64,000 nt of DNA from Bacillota bacterium. GTDB taxonomy: Bacteria; Bacillota; Desulfotomaculia; Desulfotomaculales; Desulfallaceae. This document shows positions 41,825 through 49,604 of this stretch, in pieces; position 1 is the first letter of the stretch; the number at the start of each line of letters is the position of its first letter. Under the pieces are notes generated by a model that searched no databases, was not told the DNA's origin, and was given only the letters and a program-made list of their open reading frames with translations. The stretch spans positions 8,918-72,917 of the forward strand of contig JAEXOR010000037.1 of the NCBI GenBank assembly GCA_023439185.1, given 5' to 3'. The position numbers and the translations under genes are program-made.

Positions 41825-42681
41825 TGACGCTATTCGAACAGGTGCGAAAATTGTTCGCGTCCGGTGATACTGCAGAACTCGGCCGGCTGGCCCGGGAGTT
41901 GCTGGCCCAAAATTCAAATGACCGGGAACGGCTGCGCCGGCTGACCCGGGAACTGGCCACCATGGTCTATGCAGAGAAGGATTTGGCGGTAAGAATGCCC
42001 CTGATCACCGCCCTGGCCGAGCTGGGCGACAAACAACAGCCCCTGCATATTGAATACTGCCATGACCGGGAGGAAATCGCGGTTGAACTGGGCCGGGCAA
42101 ACCAGTGGGCGGAACTTTTATCTTTGTTCAGGACTTCGTTGCTGCGCTGGCAGCCGGACACCGAAAGCCCGGCGGACCTGCTCTGGCTGACCAAAGGCTT
42201 TAGAGCGGCCAAGGAAAAATGCCGGTCGTTGAAGGCGGAGTTAACTTTACAACTGCCCGGCGGCGGGACGTATAAAACCAACAGCCAAAGCTTAATGGAT
42301 GTTTTGGTGGCGGAAACCCTGTCCGCTGAAAGCTTGGCGTGGCACCGCTGTCTGCGGGGCCCCGGCGGGGTAAATTTCTGCCTGGCCAATACCTGGGTTT
42401 TTGCCGAGGAAGAATTTGCCGAAGAATTCATGAGCCTGTTGAGCCAGGACCCGGCAGCTTATATCGCCCTGGTTAAAGAGGCCGCTGAATACGGAAACAA
42501 ACAGGAATTGAAAAACATCCTCCGGTTTGATAACCTGCTGCAGGGCTTGCAAGCCTCCGGGTATTGCCTGACAGAATTCCTTGAAGTTTGCCTGTCGGCC
42601 GTAGCGGAGTCCGGGCGTCTCGAAAGCGAAATCACACAGGTGCTGCAGCTGGTAAAAGAGAAGCTGCTGCCTTTGCTGTAG
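41824..42681 (+). CDS. Unrecognised alpha-helical cytoplasmic protein
   Basis: 285 aa without signal peptide or membrane segments. The N-terminal third is helical and TPR/HEAT-like in feel (GDTAELGRLARELLAQNSND; MPLITALAELGDKQQPLHIE). The middle has FRAAKEKCRSLKAELTLQLP and a Gly-rich stretch; the C-terminal third is acidic and helical. Five cysteines are scattered with no metal motif. ATG overlaps the YbjQ stop (TAATG), so it is translationally coupled. I assign no function. Confidence 0.6.
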   Translation: MTLFEQVRKLFASGDTAELGRLARELLAQNSNDRERLRRLTRELATMVYAEKDLAVRMPLITALAELGDKQQPLHIEYCHDREEIAVELGRANQWAELLSLFRTSLLRWQPDTESPADLLWLTKGFRAAKEKCRSLKAELTLQLPGGGTYKTNSQSLMDVLVAETLSAESLAWHRCLRGPGGVNFCLANTWVFAEEEFAEEFMSLLSQDPAAYIALVKEAAEYGNKQELKNILRFDNLLQGLQASGYCLTEFLEVCLSAVAESGRLESEITQVLQLVKEKLLPLL

Positions 42682-42715
42682 GGGCGCCCGGCATCGTAGG
42701 CGCGCCCCTCGTCAT
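42679..42715. repeat. GC-rich repeat, copy 3 (looser)
   Basis: GTAGGGGCGCCCGGCATCG followed by a second GTAGGCGCGCCCCTC forms an imperfect palindrome related to the elements at 29232 and 37224. It overlaps the stop of the preceding gene. Confidence 0.4.
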
Positions 42716-42801
42716 AGGGGAGTGGCAGGCGAAGCCTGACGGGGGATTCTCAACTTGCAACACGCAACTTGCAACACCCGGCACTATTCGTGGTCGGCTT
42801 T

Positions 42802-42866
42802 GATGCCTGGTGTTAAAAGTTAAAAGCTGCAAAAAACGCAACTTTTAACTTTTAACACCAGGCATC
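42802..42866. repeat. 65-bp palindromic repeat, copy 2
   Basis: GATGCCTGGTGTTAAAAG pairs with CTTTTAACACCAGGCATC; it is the same length as the copy at 10847-10911 and is preceded by the same GGCTTT. It lies between convergent genes. Confidence 0.85.
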
Positions 42867-42878
42867 TTAGGCGTAACC

Positions 42879-44174
42879 CTAAAGGGGAAATTCTCTGTTC
42901 ATCTTTTTATGTTTAAAGCTCCTTACGCGGCTGGAGTAGTCCTCCACGATTTGTCCGTTACCCAGCAGCTTGTACTTGTAGATCACCAGCCCCTCGAGGC
43001 CCACCGGACCCCGGGAGTGAATTTTGGCGGTGCTAATCCCCACCTCGGCCCCGAATCCGTACCGGAAGCCGTCGCTAAACCGAGTGGAGCAATTCCACAG
43101 CACATTTCCCGAGTCGACGTAGTCCATGAACCGGGTCGCCGCCTGCTTATCCCCGGTAATGACGCTGTCGGTATGCCCAGAACCGTAAGTATTGATATGT
43201 TCGATGGCTTCGTCCAAACTCGCCACTACCTTTACGGACAGCTTGTAGTCCAGGTATTCGGTTTTCCAGTCCTCTTCCGTGGCCGGCGCCGCCGGAATAA
43301 TCGCCCTGGTTTTGGGGCAGCCGCACAACTCCACGTTTTTGCTTTCCAGCGCCTGCTTCAGAGCGGGCAAAAAAGCCGGGGCTGTTTCTTCATGCACCAG
43401 CAGGGTTTCCGTGGCATTGCAGACAGCCACGTACTGGGTCTTGGAGTCCAAGACAATCTGCACCGCCATGTCAAGATCCGCTTCCCGATCTACGTAACAG
43501 TGGCAGATGCCGTCGGCGTGGCCCATCACTGGGATCCTGGAGTTGTCCATGATATAACGGACAAAATCATTGGACCCCCGGGGAATAATCAGGTCAATGT
43601 AGCGATCCATTTTCAGCATCTCGTTTACGTCCGAACGCGTTTCCAGCAGCGCCAGCCAGTGTTCCGGAATGCCGGCTTCCACCGCAGCCCCGGCGATAAT
43701 ATCGGCCAAAATCCGGTTGGTCTCCCGGGCTTCGGAGCCTCCTTTGAGCAGCACGCTGTTGCCGCTTTTCAGGCCGAGGGTGGAAATCTGCACCAGGGCG
43801 TCGGGCCTGGACTCAAAAATCACCCCGATGACCCCGATGGGACAGGTCACCTTGTACAGTTCCAGGCCGTCGTCCAGTTCGGTGGCCAAAAGGGTTTTGC
43901 CCACCGGGTCCTCCAGTTCAATCAAGCTGTGGATCCCATCCACCACATCCTGAATTTTCGCCGCGTCGAATTTCAGCCTCTTTAAAAGAGGCGCGGAGAG
44001 ATTTTCCTTTTCACTTCTGGCTAAATCTTCCCGGTTGGCCCTGATGATTTCCTCTTTATGTTTCTCCAGGGACCCGGCAATTTGGGCCAGGGCCCTGTTT
44101 TTCAGTTCCGTATTCGCGGCGGCCAGTTTAATGGAAGCTGCCTTGGCCCGGCGGGCCAGATCTGTCATACTCAT
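42879..44174 (-). CDS. proA: Glutamate-5-semialdehyde dehydrogenase
   Basis: 431 aa, normal for ProA. Catalytic Cys lies in KTQYVAVCNATETLLVHEE; GVIFESRPDALVQISTLGLK is the NADP-binding region, and the C-terminal NCSTRFSDGFRYGFGAEVGI and RGPVGLEGLVIYKYKL are the family hallmarks. It reduces glutamyl-5-phosphate in proline synthesis. proB is not adjacent. No RBS stands out near the ATG beyond GGGGGAAT. Confidence 0.95.
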   Translation of the reverse strand: MSMTDLARRAKAASIKLAAANTELKNRALAQIAGSLEKHKEEIIRANREDLARSEKENLSAPLLKRLKFDAAKIQDVVDGIHSLIELEDPVGKTLLATELDDGLELYKVTCPIGVIGVIFESRPDALVQISTLGLKSGNSVLLKGGSEARETNRILADIIAGAAVEAGIPEHWLALLETRSDVNEMLKMDRYIDLIIPRGSNDFVRYIMDNSRIPVMGHADGICHCYVDREADLDMAVQIVLDSKTQYVAVCNATETLLVHEETAPAFLPALKQALESKNVELCGCPKTRAIIPAAPATEEDWKTEYLDYKLSVKVVASLDEAIEHINTYGSGHTDSVITGDKQAATRFMDYVDSGNVLWNCSTRFSDGFRYGFGAEVGISTAKIHSRGPVGLEGLVIYKYKLLGNGQIVEDYSSRVRSFKHKKMNREFPL

Positions 44175-44298
44175 TCCAATTCCCCCTTCAGGATATCTAA
44201 TTATATCAAATTAACCAAGGATTAGCACCCGCGCCTAAACGGACATAAAAAACAACTCCGCCGTTTTGTGGCGAAGCTGACCATTGTGTACATGGCAA

Positions 44299-44661
44299 TT
44301 ATTCCGTCAGTCCGAGCTCCAGTGCTTTATTTACTGAATACTGTTCTATTGCGTCTTCAATGTACTGGTTTAATGACTTTCCTTCTACCAGAGCCATTTG
44401 TGCGGCCTGCTTATGGAGCTCGGGCCTGATCCTTATATTGAAGCTGCCTTTATATATTTTTTCCGGTTCCTTCCCATTCAAACGGCACAATTCAAGATAA
44501 TCCTCGACCGCTTCCTCGAACGCCGCCTTGAGTTCCTCGACACTGGTGCCTTCAAAACTAATCAGATCATTAATGCCTTCAATTTTACCGAAGAATGTTT
44601 CATCCTCTGTACTATAATGCACTGAGCCAATATAATCTTGATATATCATTACATCTTTCAT
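44299..44661 (-). CDS. HicB-like antitoxin (type II toxin-antitoxin)
   Basis: About 120 aa; start at 44661 behind GGGAGTG. The N-terminal HicB fold reads YIGSVHYSTEDETFFGKIEG and ISFEGTSVEELKAAFEEAVE; the C-terminal half is a ribbon-helix-helix or HicB-type DNA-binding part (GSFNIRIRPELHKQAAQMAL, then GKSLNQYIEDAI). No intact hicA is present upstream; only a possible short coding trace ends at the stop just before this start. It may be an orphan. Confidence 0.85.
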   Translation of the reverse strand: MKDVMIYQDYIGSVHYSTEDETFFGKIEGINDLISFEGTSVEELKAAFEEAVEDYLELCRLNGKEPEKIYKGSFNIRIRPELHKQAAQMALVEGKSLNQYIEDAIEQYSVNKALELGLTE

Positions 44662-45008
44662 GGCTAAAGCACTCCCTGGTTGCAAATCTTGACAATCCCG
44701 AAATTGAGCTTTATTATTTACTTAACAGTTTTTATCCCTTTTATAAAGGGAATACTGGAACTGAGGAACGGCGCGTATGCCTCACACTGCCGGGGCTTTT
44801 ATCTTAAACCTCTGAAGCTGCTGTGAACAGTTTCAGAGGTTCTCAATTACTTGCCTCGGTCAGCTATTAGCACGACGAGGGTAAGCAGAAGAATTACGGC
44901 TATTGTAATTCTTCTGCTATTTTACCACATTTTTCCCTAGAAAACTAACTAATTATTATCATAAATTACCAATAGGACAAAGAATTATGTAGGTATTTGG
45001 GAGAATTT
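44662..45008. other. Intergenic region with two strong hairpins
   Basis: No convincing gene. CCTCTGAAGCTG/CAGTTTCAGAGG forms a hairpin at 44809-44839. AGCAGAAGAATTAC and GTAATTCTTCTGCT form a perfect 14-bp stem at 44884-44918 followed on the plus strand by ATTTTACC, a good intrinsic terminator with no obvious gene before it. A small RNA between them (about 44840-44918) cannot be excluded. Confidence 0.5.
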
Positions 45009-45878
45009 ATGGGCTTTAGATATAAGCGATTGACAGCATGGTCTGCTTTGGTAATTGTTTTATGTACGATTGCTTCAGTCGGTATCTGCCGGTTTATTGT
45101 TGACCCACCCCGCCGTTCGGTAGCAAAAACCCCCGCCATTGCCGGTCTTGATTACGAAGATATCACTTTTCCCAGCCGTGAAGACAACATCCGGCTGAAA
45201 GGCTGGTTTATTCCCCGGGCCCAAAGCGCCAAAACCGTTATTATAGCCCACGGCTACCGCAATAACCGCACCCAGGACGATGTCCCCGCTTTGTCTTTAG
45301 CCAAAGAGCTTGTTGATGCCGGGTACAACATTTTAATGTTTGATTTTCGGAATTGCGGAGCATCACCCGGTAATAAAACCTCCTTCGGTCAGTATGAAGT
45401 CCGGGACCTCCTGGGGGCGGTGGATTTTGTACGTCAAAGACCCGGTATTGCCGAACATATAATTCTATTAGGTTTTTCCATGGGCGCCGGCACCGCCATT
45501 CTGGCCGCCGCCCAGGAGCCGGCAGTGGACGCCGTAATTGCCGACAGCCCTTTTACAGACTTAAAAGAACACTTAAGCGATAAATCCAAACCCCTGGGTT
45601 CCCTTATGCTGCCGTTATTTTCCCTGGTCACGGGGCTTAACCCCGGACGGGTCAGCCCTGTTAAAGCCGTACCGGCATTGGCGCCCAGGCCGCTTATGCT
45701 TATACACGGGGCATCCGACGGAGATATACCGGTTGGAAACAGCAAAAGGATTTACGCAGTCGCCGGCGACAATGCCACACTATGGGTGGTGCCGGAAGCG
45801 GACCACCTGGAGTCCTATTCAAAAGCGGAAAAAAACTATACGCATCGGGTCATTGAATTCTTAAACGACGTAAAATAA
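45009..45878 (+). CDS. Membrane-anchored alpha/beta hydrolase
   Basis: About 289 aa; ATG at 45009 follows GGGAGA. One N-terminal membrane segment (about 8-27). The hydrolase fold shows oxyanion-region HGYRNNRTQDD, nucleophile elbow GFSMGAGTAIL (Ser), Asp in HGASDGDIPVGN and His in PEADHLESY. Similar proteins are listed as peptidase S9 or lysophospholipase-like; the substrate is unknown. It is convergent with, and overlaps by 18 bp, the flavoprotein gene. Confidence 0.88.
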   Translation: MGFRYKRLTAWSALVIVLCTIASVGICRFIVDPPRRSVAKTPAIAGLDYEDITFPSREDNIRLKGWFIPRAQSAKTVIIAHGYRNNRTQDDVPALSLAKELVDAGYNILMFDFRNCGASPGNKTSFGQYEVRDLLGAVDFVRQRPGIAEHIILLGFSMGAGTAILAAAQEPAVDAVIADSPFTDLKEHLSDKSKPLGSLMLPLFSLVTGLNPGRVSPVKAVPALAPRPLMLIHGASDGDIPVGNSKRIYAVAGDNATLWVVPEADHLESYSKAEKNYTHRVIEFLNDVK

Positions 45879-46895
45879 CTTGAACTTCCGCTCTTCTTTA
45901 ACCCAGCTAACCGCATACAAACCGGTGGTGTTAATATCGTACTCGTGTTCATCAATCTCGACGCTGGCCAGTTGCGGGTTTGCCTGCAGTTCCGCCGGTA
46001 AATTGCTGCAAAAGGCTGCTATGGCCTGCTTCTGATAGGTGCCGCCGGCTATAAAGGTGTCACCGGCAAGCAGCTCCAGGAGGGGCTCCAGCTCTACCGG
46101 GCGGCATTTTACAGACACCAGCGAGCAGGCCGGAGGCAATTGGTCCAGATGCAATATATCCGCCAGCCCGGGATAATGGTCCGGTTTGATGCCCATGGCG
46201 GTGTCAATTTCGCGGCGGTATTTTTGGAGCAGCGGCCGCCAGACGCCAGGCAAACTGTGCAGGTCCGCCAGGGTTGTAATCAGCCAGTATTGGTCCTGTT
46301 CCCCGGGCAGCAGCCTCAGATAGATGCCGCTCAGCACCGCTTTTTCTTCTCTGTGCCCCCCCATAACGTAGGTCAACTGGTAGTTGTCCAGGTCTTTTAA
46401 AGATTTTTCCCCCACGGTGATGATGCTGCCGTCGGCCAGCACCAGTTCCAGGCCGCACAGGCAGGCGGCGGCGCATTTAAAATCAGGTTCGCCTTCATTG
46501 AAACAAGCGGCCACGTTTTCCCCGGCGGTGGCTTTCTTATGCCGGCAGGTTGTGCCCGGAAACGCACAGCCGGTTTCCCGGGCGGCATTAATGATCTTAT
46601 CCATTTCGGCCGCGGGCTGGGCAGTGATGGTGAAGGTCTTGCGGTCGAAAATAATTTGATTCATTCTCTCCAGTGAGATCAATATATCGGCCTGACCGGC
46701 ATCCTCAGTGGTGGGGCCCACCGTATATCCTGTTGACCTGGCGTTCATCGCCGCCTGTGCGGCCAAAGCGAACACGCCGGCTATTTCTTCTCCGGAAGAC
46801 GGCCTGACCACAATATTACCCTCACCCGGAGTAACATTCCGCTCGCCCAGCAGGGATATAAGTTGTTGCGTGATTTCCGTATATTTATCAGCCAT
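45861..46895 (-). CDS. Divergent FAD-linked oxidase-like (PCMH) subunit next to EtfAB
   Basis: 344 aa, against about 460 for GlcD/lactate-dehydrogenase-type partners of EtfAB. The PCMH fold is visible: LISLERMNQIIFDRKTFTIT, then AAEMDKIINAARETGCAFPG, then ELVLADGSIITVGEKSLKDLD and YVMGGHREEKAVLSGIYLRL. The RGxGTxxxGG pyrophosphate loop is not evident (NARSTGYTVGPTTEDAG instead) and the middle is Cys-rich (CAFPGTTCRHK ... CFNEGEPDFKCAAACLC). The protein may have lost FAD or carry another cofactor. It lies one base after etfA. Confidence 0.65.
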   Translation of the reverse strand: MADKYTEITQQLISLLGERNVTPGEGNIVVRPSSGEEIAGVFALAAQAAMNARSTGYTVGPTTEDAGQADILISLERMNQIIFDRKTFTITAQPAAEMDKIINAARETGCAFPGTTCRHKKATAGENVAACFNEGEPDFKCAAACLCGLELVLADGSIITVGEKSLKDLDNYQLTYVMGGHREEKAVLSGIYLRLLPGEQDQYWLITTLADLHSLPGVWRPLLQKYRREIDTAMGIKPDHYPGLADILHLDQLPPACSLVSVKCRPVELEPLLELLAGDTFIAGGTYQKQAIAAFCSNLPAELQANPQLASVEIDEHEYDINTTGLYAVSWVKEERKFKLFYVV

Positions 46896-46896
46896 T

Positions 46897-47913
46897 TTAG
46901 TGTTCCCTCCCGTCTGATTTCAGGGCTTTAAGGGCCTGGATAAGTTGCGCCGCCACCGTGGGCGCGTCCCCTACAATACCGATGTCGGCTACTTTAAAAA
47001 TCTGGGCGCCGGGGTCTTCGTTGACGGCAATGATATACTCGGAGGTTAGTATCCCGGCCAGGTGCTGTATTTTACCGGCCACCCCGGCGGCGATGTAAAC
47101 TTTGGGGGACACTGTTTTGCCGGTCAGGCCGATTTGGCGGGCGAAGGGAGCCCACCCGGCCTCCACGGCATCCCTGGTGGCGCCCAGTCCGGCGCCCAAT
47201 AGTCCCGCCAGTTCCTCCAGCTGCTGGTAGTTTTCCTTGCTCTTCATCCCTTTACCGCCGGCAACGACGATATCGGCGTTTTCCAGGTTGATATCGTTAT
47301 CCTCATGGCGCGTGAAAGATAATAAGGCTTCCTCTGCGGCAGCGGCGATATCATACTGCTGAAATATCACCTCGCCCCGCCTGGCCGGGTCAAATCCGCC
47401 GGGCTTTATGGAACGGGGCCGGACCGTGGCCATCTGCGGCCTGGTACGGGCGGTTTTAATAGTAGCCATGATATTGCCGCCGATGGCCGGGCGGGTTTGC
47501 AGCAGCAGGCTGTCTTTGGAGTCAATGTCCAGTTCGGTGCAATCCGCGGTCAGCCCGGTGGCCAGTCTGGCGGCCGCCATGGGCATAACGGTCCGACCGA
47601 AGGTGGTGGCTGCGGCAATTACAATGGCCGGCTGTTCGGCCCGGATAGTTTCCACCAGCAGCCGGGCCGCGGAAGTGGACACTAAGCCGTCCCGGCTGCC
47701 GCCGCTCACCGCCAGCACCCGGTCCGCACCCCAGTGGATCAGTTGGTCAAAGTCCCCCTGTCCAATGCCGGGCGCCACGCAATCAACCGCCGCTCCCAGC
47801 TTATCGGCCAGCTTCCGACCCCAGGTAAGCAGTTCCAGGGTCAGGTCATGCACCTGCCCGGCGCGTATTTCCGCCAGGATCATCACTCTTTGTTTATGCT
47901 CCATATTGCTCAC
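46897..47913 (-). CDS. etfA: Electron transfer flavoprotein alpha subunit
   Basis: 338 aa. The C-terminal FAD domain reads KVYIAAGVAGKIQHLAGI and IIAVNEDPGAQIFKVADIGIVGD, the ETF-alpha signature, and GGKGMKSKENYQQLEELA is the conserved linker. The N-terminal domain is a normal Etf fold. The first 20 bp overlap etfB. With EtfB it shuttles electrons from a dehydrogenase; the FAD-oxidase-like neighbour suggests a lactate/glycolate-type or bifurcating complex. Confidence 0.93.
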   Translation of the reverse strand: MSNMEHKQRVMILAEIRAGQVHDLTLELLTWGRKLADKLGAAVDCVAPGIGQGDFDQLIHWGADRVLAVSGGSRDGLVSTSAARLLVETIRAEQPAIVIAAATTFGRTVMPMAAARLATGLTADCTELDIDSKDSLLLQTRPAIGGNIMATIKTARTRPQMATVRPRSIKPGGFDPARRGEVIFQQYDIAAAAEEALLSFTRHEDNDINLENADIVVAGGKGMKSKENYQQLEELAGLLGAGLGATRDAVEAGWAPFARQIGLTGKTVSPKVYIAAGVAGKIQHLAGILTSEYIIAVNEDPGAQIFKVADIGIVGDAPTVAAQLIQALKALKSDGREH

Positions 47914-48715
47914 CCTTTTTCACCAACCCCCGGTCCAGGAGCGTTTTTAAGACGGCCTCCGCCGCAGCCGGTATCTGTTCCTCGGTATCAGCGGTGTAAA
48001 AGGTGGTCTGCCGGGACAGTTTGGGAGTGAATATCTTGACCACCCGGGTCGGCGACCCTTTCAGGCCCAGTGTTCCTTCATCAATTTCCAGGTCCGCGGG
48101 CCCCCACACCGGAAAGGTTTGTTTTTTGGCCAGAATATAACCCCTGATGGTGGGCAGGGGCGGATTGTTGATGTCCTTGACCACTGTCACCAGCGCCGGC
48201 AAACTTGCCTGCACCTCTTCCACGCCCTCCTCCACCATGCGCCGGGCGGTAATATGCGTGTCACTTACTGTCAGCCGGTGCACAAAGGTAAGCACCGGGA
48301 TGTCCAGCAGCGTTGCCGTCATGGGTCCGGTTTGCCCGGTTTCCCCGTCGGTGGCTTTTTCTCCGGCCAGCACCAGGCCGATATCGCCAATTTTGCGTAT
48401 GGCCGCCGCCAGAACCCGGGATGTGGCCAGGGTATCCGAACCGCCGAAGGCTTTGTGGGAAAGCAAAATTCCCCTGTCGGCGCCCCTGGCGCAGGCTTCC
48501 CGGAGCACTTTTTGCGCTGACGCCGGTCCCATGGTCAGGGCGATGATTTCCGTACCGGGATTGTTTTTCTTTATGCTCACCGCTTCGGTAACCGCATGTT
48601 CATCCAGCGGATTCATAATGGTTTCGCCCGCGTCACGAATCATCACCCCTGTTTCAGGATCCATGCGGGTGTTGGCCGTGCCGGGGACTTGTTTGATTAG
48701 AACAATTACTCTCAT
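47894..48715 (-). CDS. etfB: Electron transfer flavoprotein beta subunit
   Basis: 273 aa. MRVIVLIKQVPGTANTRMDP at the start, IMNPLDEHAVTEAVSIKK, ALTMGPASAQKVLREACARG and GEKATDGETGQTGPMTATLL are all EtfB hallmarks. First gene of the etfB-etfA-oxidase operon. Confidence 0.95.
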   Translation of the reverse strand: MRVIVLIKQVPGTANTRMDPETGVMIRDAGETIMNPLDEHAVTEAVSIKKNNPGTEIIALTMGPASAQKVLREACARGADRGILLSHKAFGGSDTLATSRVLAAAIRKIGDIGLVLAGEKATDGETGQTGPMTATLLDIPVLTFVHRLTVSDTHITARRMVEEGVEEVQASLPALVTVVKDINNPPLPTIRGYILAKKQTFPVWGPADLEIDEGTLGLKGSPTRVVKIFTPKLSRQTTFYTADTEEQIPAAAEAVLKTLLDRGLVKKGEQYGA

Positions 48716-48847
48716 CTCGAACCCCTCCGGTAGTTAAAGCTCTTGATCTAATATTATCTGATTTAAATAATTTTACCAGCTCTGGCCGGCTGATGATATA
48801 AAATTGCTTACATAAGCTATTATCTATCATAAAGGGGTTGATCATAA

Positions 48848-48908
48848 AGGGGTCAGGCTTAAAATATTGAACTTTCCTTAGAAATTCGATATTTCAAGCC
48901 TGACCCCT
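48848..48908. repeat. 61-bp REP-like palindrome (GGGGTCAGG type)
   Basis: AGGGGTCAGGCTTAAAATAT pairs with ATATTTCAAGCCTGACCCCT with two mismatches. The GGTCAGGC core is common in REP elements mobilised by IS200-like RAYT transposases; a short version overlaps the end of the protease at 8646. No RAYT gene is in the window. Confidence 0.7.
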
Positions 48909-49078
48909 ATGCTATCGTCATCCAGTTTGACATGAGCTTCTCCCAGCTCACCCGCAAAACACAATTCCCAACCACTTTTGGAATCCCGATTCATTTTTTT
49001 GACATCGAAAACCTCATATGGCCAGTTTAACAAACCAATAATTTCCCGCCCGCGATTTAAAGCCTCATCTCTATTCAG
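48878..49078 (-). CDS. Possible 66-aa ORF starting at CTG
   Basis: The frame encodes NRDEALNRGREIIGLLNWPY, continues through SKSGWELCFAGELGEAHVKL and ends in repeat sequence EISNF. AAAGGGGG lies 7 nt before CTG at 49078; no ATG, GTG or TTG precedes the protein-like region. It is either a gene with a rare start or a decayed remnant. Family not recognised. Confidence 0.3.
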   Translation of the reverse strand: MNRDEALNRGREIIGLLNWPYEVFDVKKMNRDSKSGWELCFAGELGEAHVKLDDDSIGVRLEISNF

Positions 49079-49197
49079 ACAGAAACCCCCTTTAACAATA
49101 TTATTTGGATTACTGTTAAACCCAGGTTAAACTTCTCCTGGCCATTGGTTTCTTGCCTGCAGCATCGCGCATTGATGAACCCTTCAATGAAGACCAT
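49075..49197 (-). CDS. Possible 40-aa ORF downstream of the XRE gene
   Basis: MVFIEGFINARCCRQETNGQ, then EKFNLGLTVIQIILLKGVSV. The ribosome site GAGAGGTTGGGG is good. It sits 33 bp after the XRE gene and overlaps the next frame by 4 bp. Unrecognised. Confidence 0.3.
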   Translation of the reverse strand: MVFIEGFINARCCRQETNGQEKFNLGLTVIQIILLKGVSV

Positions 49198-49230
49198 CCC
49201 CAACCTCTCTTTACTCTGCGTTTTATATAT

Positions 49231-49461
49231 CTACAACTCTTGAGAACCTCGAAGGGACATCTTGTTTCCCTGGTCTTTAAAGAAAAGATCATCAATGGAA
49301 ACTCCATAATAAACGGCTATTTTTTTTGCCAGCATCAGCGACGGCGTTCTGACGCCCCTTTCAATCGCGCCCAACATTTGCGGTGTAATACCCAATTCCT
49401 TCGCCACCTTTGATCGCGGTCTGTTGCCCCGGAGTTTCATGAGCGTAACTCTTTCACCCAT
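49231..49461 (-). CDS. Small XRE family HTH regulator
   Basis: 76 aa, HTH_3 only: LRGNRPRSKVAKELGITPQM, LGAIERGVRTPSLMLAKKIA, VYYGVSIDDLFF. AAGGTGAG precedes the ATG. It is divergent from an S24-type repressor across a shared operator region. Confidence 0.9.
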   Translation of the reverse strand: MGERVTLMKLRGNRPRSKVAKELGITPQMLGAIERGVRTPSLMLAKKIAVYYGVSIDDLFFKDQGNKMSLRGSQEL

Positions 49462-49534
49462 TTAACTCACCTTCTATAATAAAAGTACACTTAATACTTA
49501 TTTTATTAGACACGTCACGTTTCTGTCAATACTA

Positions 49535-49582
49535 TAAGAAACTAATTGTTTCTTATGTGGAATGGAAACTGATTGTTTCTTA
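49535..49582. promoter_or_regulatory. Twin operators between divergent repressor genes
   Basis: TAAGAAAC-N5-GTTTCTTA at 49535-49555 is a perfect dyad. AATGGAAAC-N5-GTTTCTTA at 49562-49582 is a degenerate second copy. The centres are 27 bp apart. They are upstream of both divergent genes. Confidence 0.75.
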
Positions 49583-49604
49583 TAATATTGTCAGGTGGTA
49601 AAAA

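Larger units (their letters stand above)
48716..49230. other. Intergenic region: repeat plus two weak ORFs
   Basis: It holds the repeat at 48848-48908 and two possible minus-strand reading frames (listed separately). The 130 bases after the etfB start carry the likely operon promoter, but I could not fix it. Confidence 0.4.

Noticed and set aside
44662..44720. HicA toxin remnant upstream of the HicB-like gene
   Set aside because: Only a short IVKICNQGVL-like ending can be read; too little for a claim.
44840..44935. Minus-strand frame coding for RRITIAVILLLTLVVLIADRGK, like a type I toxin or small holin
   Set aside because: A stop lies just upstream and no ATG, GTG or TTG starts it; the stretch also forms the perfect arms of a terminator hairpin, which explains its composition.
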